Source: Wyeomyia smithii
Taxonomy: Eukaryota; Arthropoda; Insecta; Diptera; Culicidae
Direction: 5' to 3'
Length of the DNA stretch: 64,000 nt
Assembly: GCF_029784165.1 (NCBI RefSeq)
Contig: NC_073696.1
Coordinates: 243,148,892 to 243,212,891, forward strand
Every line of letters begins with the position of its first letter. Position 1 is the stretch's first letter. Of this stretch, positions 58,413-64,000 are shown piece by piece. Both the position numbers and the translations under genes were made by a program. The notes beneath the pieces are model-generated. The model had not been told where the DNA came from, did not search any database, and saw only the letters and a program-made list of their open reading frames with translations.

Positions 58413-61274
58413 ACCGGTTTTTACACATTGAGGTTGGATGTCAATTCCAAGCGTCATCCGTTGGTTCTCTGTGTAATTACAGCTGATCTGGCAATAACGA
58501 AGCAGCAACCGCGGGCGGTCAATCATACTCATGCTCATGCTCAAATAATTTTTAAGCGTCTGCTCAATTATAACTCAATTTTTCCAATATTTTTCTGAAG
58601 AAGTACACTCACTTTTCAAGAAGTCGTACTTTAACAACTTACTCTCTCTCTCTCTCTCTCCAGTTATTTTTCAGATATGATGATTCGAAAAGAAAATTTC
58701 CGTTTTAAATAATACTAGAAATATTAAACTTTTGTAAAAAATATGTAAAGCTTCATTAAATTCTGAGAGGGTTCCAGGGCTCTTCATTTCCCAAACATAT
58801 CAATATATCGGAATATTTCGTGCAGTCATTCCGATTCGAACAGTTTCATTTTTATTTGATTCCTGTACTGCCAATCACGATGAATATTTTCGCTGTCAAA
58901 CAGATTTGATTACGGGTTTCTTTTCCGACTGGTGTACATCGTGTCATTTCAAAGGAAACTGATGACCCTTTCCAAAGTCAACTGACAAAATCAAAGTAAG
59001 ATCATTCGAGTAGTTTTCATTTGACGTACAAAGTGCTCTAAAATTGAACAAACGATTTTTCAATTGAATGCGACGAGTCATAACGTCACTACACTGAAAA
59101 AACTACGCACGCTCCATCCAAGTGTTTCATCAATTGGATATGAAAATGACTCATTGTTATTTGAAGATTTTTTTTATCGAATTCAATCATTTTTCACTTT
59201 CGTTTCAAGTTGTCGCACACATCAACTCACATCTATGACCCGCACTTCATATACATATGATTCCAACATCCTTTTCAAGTGAATTGCACTTAAATCTGCT
59301 TCACTGTTTCATCACAGTATTTATCATGTGCGAAACACTTTCAGTTGATTTGTTTTGTTTCTATATATCAAACGAAGTGCCATTTGTGCTGAAAAGTGTC
59401 TACGGCTTAAAAGTTCGACGATTTTCGGACTACATCCGTAAATTTTTGAAAGGTAAGTGATTTATGTCACGTAAAAGAATTGAATTCTAATTTATTTCGT
59501 TCTTCCAGCACAAGATCATAGAGATTCTGATGAAAGCATCTTTACGCTAGAGGCAAGTATTTGTTTACTAAAACACCAATTACATTAATAAAACTCTTTG
59601 TTTGCTTCACAGACTTCTTCAACAGAGTGAAGGAATGTTTGGTGATGAATTATTATAGTAAAATTTAAATTTTGTAAATAAAACAATGGTTACATTATAT
59701 GCAATCATTTCCATGTAAAACTGTTTTCATTTTAAAATCGAATAAAAATCATTCGAAGCCCGGTAAACAGTCATTTGAGATTCAAAATCCAAACATTTCA
59801 TATCTATATATCATAACACGAGAAATGAAAGTGTTTTCCTTTTGAAAATAAGCTGTTGCACGATAAATAATTCAAAAGTGTTTCGCATATGAATTCTATA
59901 TGTTTTGACCAGTAGCGCGAATTCAAGTGCAAATCACTTTATAACGTCGTGTCGATTTTTTTTAGTGTATAACTATAATAATTGTAAAGCTTTAGCTGCC
60001 CCTTAGTCGAGTTTAAGCAAAAATTTTCATGTATTTTAATATTTTCCACCATTCTTAGGTAATGCGTCAGACCGTTAGAACTATTTGTTTCACATAAACC
60101 CTTTGTTTTGCAAACTTGAGTTGCATTTGAAAGAAGAGGGTGGAAACTGGTTCAGACAGAATATTAATCAAGTGTAGGCTAGATTTCGACCCATTTTTTG
60201 GTGCTTTTGTGATTTATCCTACCCAAATTTGGCCCACTTGATTTGTGCCCCAATTTAGTCCCAAAAACAACAAAATACCAACAAAATCATCCCAATGGAC
60301 AACTACAATTCAAACTTGGTCAAATTGATAGCAAATCATCAAACTGAACGTGATATTGTACAACTTTACACTCGTTTTTATTTATGGTTCAAGCTGTATA
60401 ATTCGAAAAATTATAATGTCAAAATGGTACCAAAATTTTAAACAATATTTAAACATAAAAAAACGATTCAAAAATCAACAAAAATAAGAATAAACTGGGA
60501 TTTGGCATATTAACCATAAAAACGGCTTTATAGGATGTATTTTATTTTCAAAAATTCGAAACATTTGAACCAGTTGATCGATTTTTGATCTTTTAGAATT
60601 TAAGTCTTAAGAAAAAATAACAAATAGATGAATATGTGTGCCTTCACATGCATAATATACAAAATTATTGAAATTTTTGTCATTTTTTCAAACTGAATTT
60701 ACTCAGATATAAGAAATAACATATTTTTAAAAATTTCTTCATATATAGAGTCCAATGTGCCATTTGAATTGAAACCAAGATTTTTACGTTTGCCCCAAAA
60801 ATAACGACAAAAAAATGAAAAACGTATATATTTTTATGAAAAACAATAATAACTTTGAGTATCTTACATTTTCCCATCCTAGACTGTTTATCAATAATAA
60901 CAATTAATAACATCAAGTTTCCACAAAAGGAAATCAATAAATGAAATTCTAGTTTTTTTTTTTTATTCTGTTTTTAGATATGTTTCCTTTTTGTTTTTAC
61001 TAGATTTGATTTGGGTACTATTCACTCAAATGCCCAAAAGTCGTGCAGAACGTAGAAGATAATCAAAAATCATAATCAATCAAAATGAAAACCATAACCA
61101 TAAAATATAAGAACATCTACAGGGCCCGGATAACACTCGTTATTACGCTGCAGGCTGTACAGAAAACTGCACTGGACAACCTCTCGTCGCGTTATTTGCA
61201 TTGTGTCGTAGCTGTCAGTAGATTTATGTGTTGCTTCTGTAATCACCGGCTCACAAATTGAAAAAAAAACTTAA
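58413..61274. other. Region without recognisable gene
   Basis: AT-rich sequence. A (CT)n run lies at about 58641-58661. Frames at 59064-59460 are open but have no motif, and their ends fall in CACTGAAAA-like sequence (59091), which suggests an unrecognised MITE. Nothing else was identified. Confidence 0.4.
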
Positions 61275-61455
61275 TTTTATGGACTTTGCCGTCTGGGGTA
61301 AAATGGAAGTTTAAGTCTGTTCTAAAAAGACGAAGGTGTGAAGCGACATCTGATGGCAGCCTGAGCTACCATCTGAAGAACTCGTGCGATGCGTTTCTCG
61401 ATCGTCTGCGGCGAGTGGTTAAACGTAAAGTTGAACAAGTTGAACTTGACTAGTG
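61275..61455 (+). pseudogene. Mariner transposase C-terminal remnant
   Basis: MDFAVWGKMEV followed after a stop by VCSKKTK resembles the DFAVWG..E...CSK segment of mariner-like transposases just after the last catalytic residue. A further frame gives DAFLDRLRRVVKRKVEQ, like the conserved F..RL..V....G end. At least one stop and one frameshift occur, and nothing upstream was recognised. It is a small relic of a third mariner lineage in the window. Confidence 0.55.
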
Positions 61456-64000
61456 AATTTTCAAACAGTGATATGTTTTCAGGTAAAATGGAATTAATTC
61501 GAAATATATTTCTGTTTTAAAAAAATTATTTGTTTGTTTGAACGTAGCACTTCAATTGCCGGACCCTGTAGAAGAAAGAAGAAAAGGAGCAAAAAGTTAA
61601 ACTTATCGTCGAAAAACTAATAAAACATTTGAAATAATAATCTGTAAAGTAGAGCTATACCGAATGGATGAGACTCAAGTAAAACAGAAGCGAGCAGAAA
61701 TAAAACCAGTAAAAAATAGAAAATACCAGAACAAATACATAAGTAATTTTAAACACGTTATAAAGATCAGAAATAGCATGAAAAGAGAACAAAAAATATT
61801 GGGAAGTGTAAAAATTGCAACGATTACGCTAAAAATGATGTTACAAAAACCATGATGAAGTTTTTTTGGGAAAAGTTATAGCTTGTTCGCATATTTACCA
61901 AACGATTTGAAGGTATACAAACAATAATCAACTAGCTAATACCATTTGAAATTGATCCTCGCATAACTTGATCATCTCTACAGCAGTTACTTTAACAACC
62001 CCCATAGTATCGTATGATTAGGCATCGTCTCGCCACAAACCAAACATAACTAAATCTAGCTCGAGAGCATCGCACCCATCACACACTCTCGGAGCTCACA
62101 AAAACAGTAGTAATTTGATAATTTGTTAATTAGCAGCTCCTGGTGAAAGCGCTGCTGCCCAGTCTGCGGATGGCTTGATTCTTGCACTGCGCTCCGGCTG
62201 ATTTGCGATGGCCGGTAAAGGCATGAGGGAGGGAGGAAGATGGCTTAGGTCGGGTAATTTTTATCATATCGAACGAGCCAAATATCATCGGAACCGGTAA
62301 TCAGATAACAGGAACCAGCTCCGGAGCCAAACGAGAAGCAGACCGAATAAAAAAAATCCGGAAGCAAGAAATTCTCGACCAAATTGCATCTTGGCTGATG
62401 GCTGTGGCGGCGGCGGCGGCAAAAATTGTACAAATGAATCGATGGTAACAATAGGAAACAAGCGAGGAAAACAAGTTGGAACGGAGAGAAAAAACAAAAC
62501 GCAGAAAAGGAAAACTCCATTAGAAAAGAATAGAGATTTGGCTTTCAGCTACGCTGACGCAGTCCGCCGGTGCCAATCCAATATATTAGAGCCTAATAAC
62601 TGCATTGATTGCGATGGAACCCGGAAAATGAGCCAAACGGCAAGCAACGACAGATGGTGCCCAATCAGTGGCCGCGGGGCACACCGACCGGCCGGGGCCA
62701 CGCTGGAAGTGGAGTTCATCCTGGACGCATGGAGCCGTTCCACGGAAGGCGGCCCCCGGCAGTTCGGCGTCCGTCCCGGGGGCCAGCAGCTGTTGCTTAT
62801 CGGGTTGGATGGCCGCGGTCATTTTCTTCCCGAATTGAACATGCAGTAATTAGCCGGATGAGTTGAGCTGATAGTGTTTTTTTTGCGTAGCAGTGCCGGC
62901 CATCTAAGGCCCGAACAAACAACGCAGCGGTGAACTTCTGGCCTGTTTGCAGGTTGTTCCGATAGTGCGTTTGAAATGCGGTATGAATTATTGTGCGGGT
63001 GAGGAAAGTCGTCGCTGGGGAAAGACAGTTCGATTGCTCCAGTAAATGTCCACGGTTAGCTGTTTTTTTAACTCCCTGTACAGTCGGGCTCAGCCTATCG
63101 ATCGACAGTCGAATTACCGCTGCTCAATCAACAGACAAACGTGATGAATGCGATGATGATGGTTTGCAAGGTAAACAGAGCTTCCCTTCTCATCCCGTCA
63201 GCGCTGTTGCTGCTGCTGTGGTCTGGATGGAAGTGAGGACGTTTTAAGTATTGATTTATGAATAAGTAATGAGCTCGCGGTTTTCAAGGTTTTGATTTCG
63301 CTTCCCATCGGTGTCGGAATCGCATCGACAGTGGTTGAGTGTGGTTGGCAGTGGAGGACGGGGAGAACTTTTAGCATTTAGTTCGCATTGCTGTTGGCGT
63401 ACGGGACGGAAGAGCAATCGTTAAATGTATTCATTATTGCCGCCCATATTTTTACTTCGAAGTTGTACAATGCTGCAGTTGGTGGGGGTGTCCCGCGAGG
63501 AACATTTCATCCGTGGTAACACTTTATTGGCACCTAACAGCAGCAGCAGCAACACCGTGTCGTGATCGTGATGCGCGGAAAGGATCCGCCCCATCGTCAT
63601 CGTCATTTGCAGCGTCGTCAAGGTGATCGGCATCATCGAGTTAGAGGAAGGAGCGATGGGAAGTACCACACGGGCCAGGCTCTTAATGGACTGTAAACGA
63701 AGCTGCGATGCCACCGAGTGACAGTCCCTTCTAGGTTAGGTTTTTAAAACAGATGAGCAAAGCCGTTTCCATTTGCATATATGGATCCATCCGAACTGAA
63801 CGAGACTGACGCTTGTCGGTAGAAGCAACTGTGCCTAGCGTGGGAAGCAGACGCTCCACTGCCGCGTTGGAAAGAGACGTTGCCAGCGAGGTGTATTTTA
63901 TACGTACTTTAATCGGAAAACTGCTTAATAGCAGGGTGACCATTTTTGCCAGGGCAAAAATTCTGCCAAGAGCAGACGCCATTGAGACTTATTTTAAAAA
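61456..64000. other. Region without recognisable gene
   Basis: From about 62000 to the end the composition is less AT-rich and free of visible repeats, with a short CGG run at 62408 and CAG runs near 63540. Frames up to 152 residues (62391-62849) have no motif. It could be host intergenic or intronic DNA. Confidence 0.4.

Noticed and set aside
56586..58544. 652- and 523-residue open frames of Leu-Tyr and Ile-Ser repeats
   Set aside because: They are translations of the GAGATA microsatellite, a hexamer without stops in these frames, and have no gene structure.
62391..62849. 152-residue frame in GC-balanced DNA
   Set aside because: No motif, overlapping frames on both strands of similar length, and no splice context that I could defend.

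Overview
The window is eukaryotic, repeat-dense, AT-rich DNA of arthropod type. It most resembles a culicine mosquito (Aedes-like). The reasons are the combination of an RTE-clade non-LTR element, an I-clade non-LTR element with RNase H, a DD37E Tc1/mariner transposase, a Penelope-like element, tRNA-derived SINEs and many small terminal-inverted-repeat elements. This assignment is inference from repeat families; no host gene was found to confirm it. I could not identify any host protein-coding gene, rRNA or functional tRNA.

Layout. 1-3915: sequence without a recognisable gene. 3918-5003: pogo-like MITE with a psq-type helix-turn-helix remnant; 5959-6477: decayed mariner transposase. 8441-8927: tRNA-derived SINE. 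8945-13188: two Penelope-like copies fused head to head, flanked as a unit by one target-site duplication and each carrying a hammerhead-like motif near its 3' end. 13834-27645: a large foldback-like structure whose mirror-image arms hold two kinds of tandem module. Inside it lie an I-clade retrotransposon (14089-17700, 11-bp duplication), a MITE (19485-20486) that itself holds a hAT MITE (19540-20098, perfect 8-bp duplication), and a further repeat block with a TG microsatellite (24700-25950).

30387-35175: a DD37E mariner whose sequence just after the stop codon was hit by a 3.7-kb hAT-type element (perfect 8-bp duplication). That element carries a Harbinger-type MITE and a second hAT element (32597-33959). 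35936-40000: a pogo-type element split by a near-complete RTE retrotransposon (36051-39463, 15-bp duplication) whose long endonuclease/reverse-transcriptase frame is broken once. 40202-44504 and 52105-53240: three copies of an element whose ends are packed with CCCGGG palindromes. These hold the second pogo MITE and a 1.4-kb element with 33-bp inverted repeats.

44505-51780 is mostly unique sequence with higher-GC patches. 51781-51931 is a near-perfect hairpin. 53995-54955 is an element with 16-bp minisatellites in inverted orientation around a GC-rich core. 55497-56004 is an inverted pair of tRNA-derived repeats. 56586-56825 is a copia fragment next to a 1.3-kb GAGATA microsatellite. 61275-61455 is one more mariner relic. 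The rest shows no gene.

The genes here do not form a pathway; they are the coding parts of selfish elements. The clearest joint pattern is nesting, with repeat inserted in repeat and datable by target-site duplications. A second shared feature is that many unrelated families repeat their own terminal motif several times inside the element.
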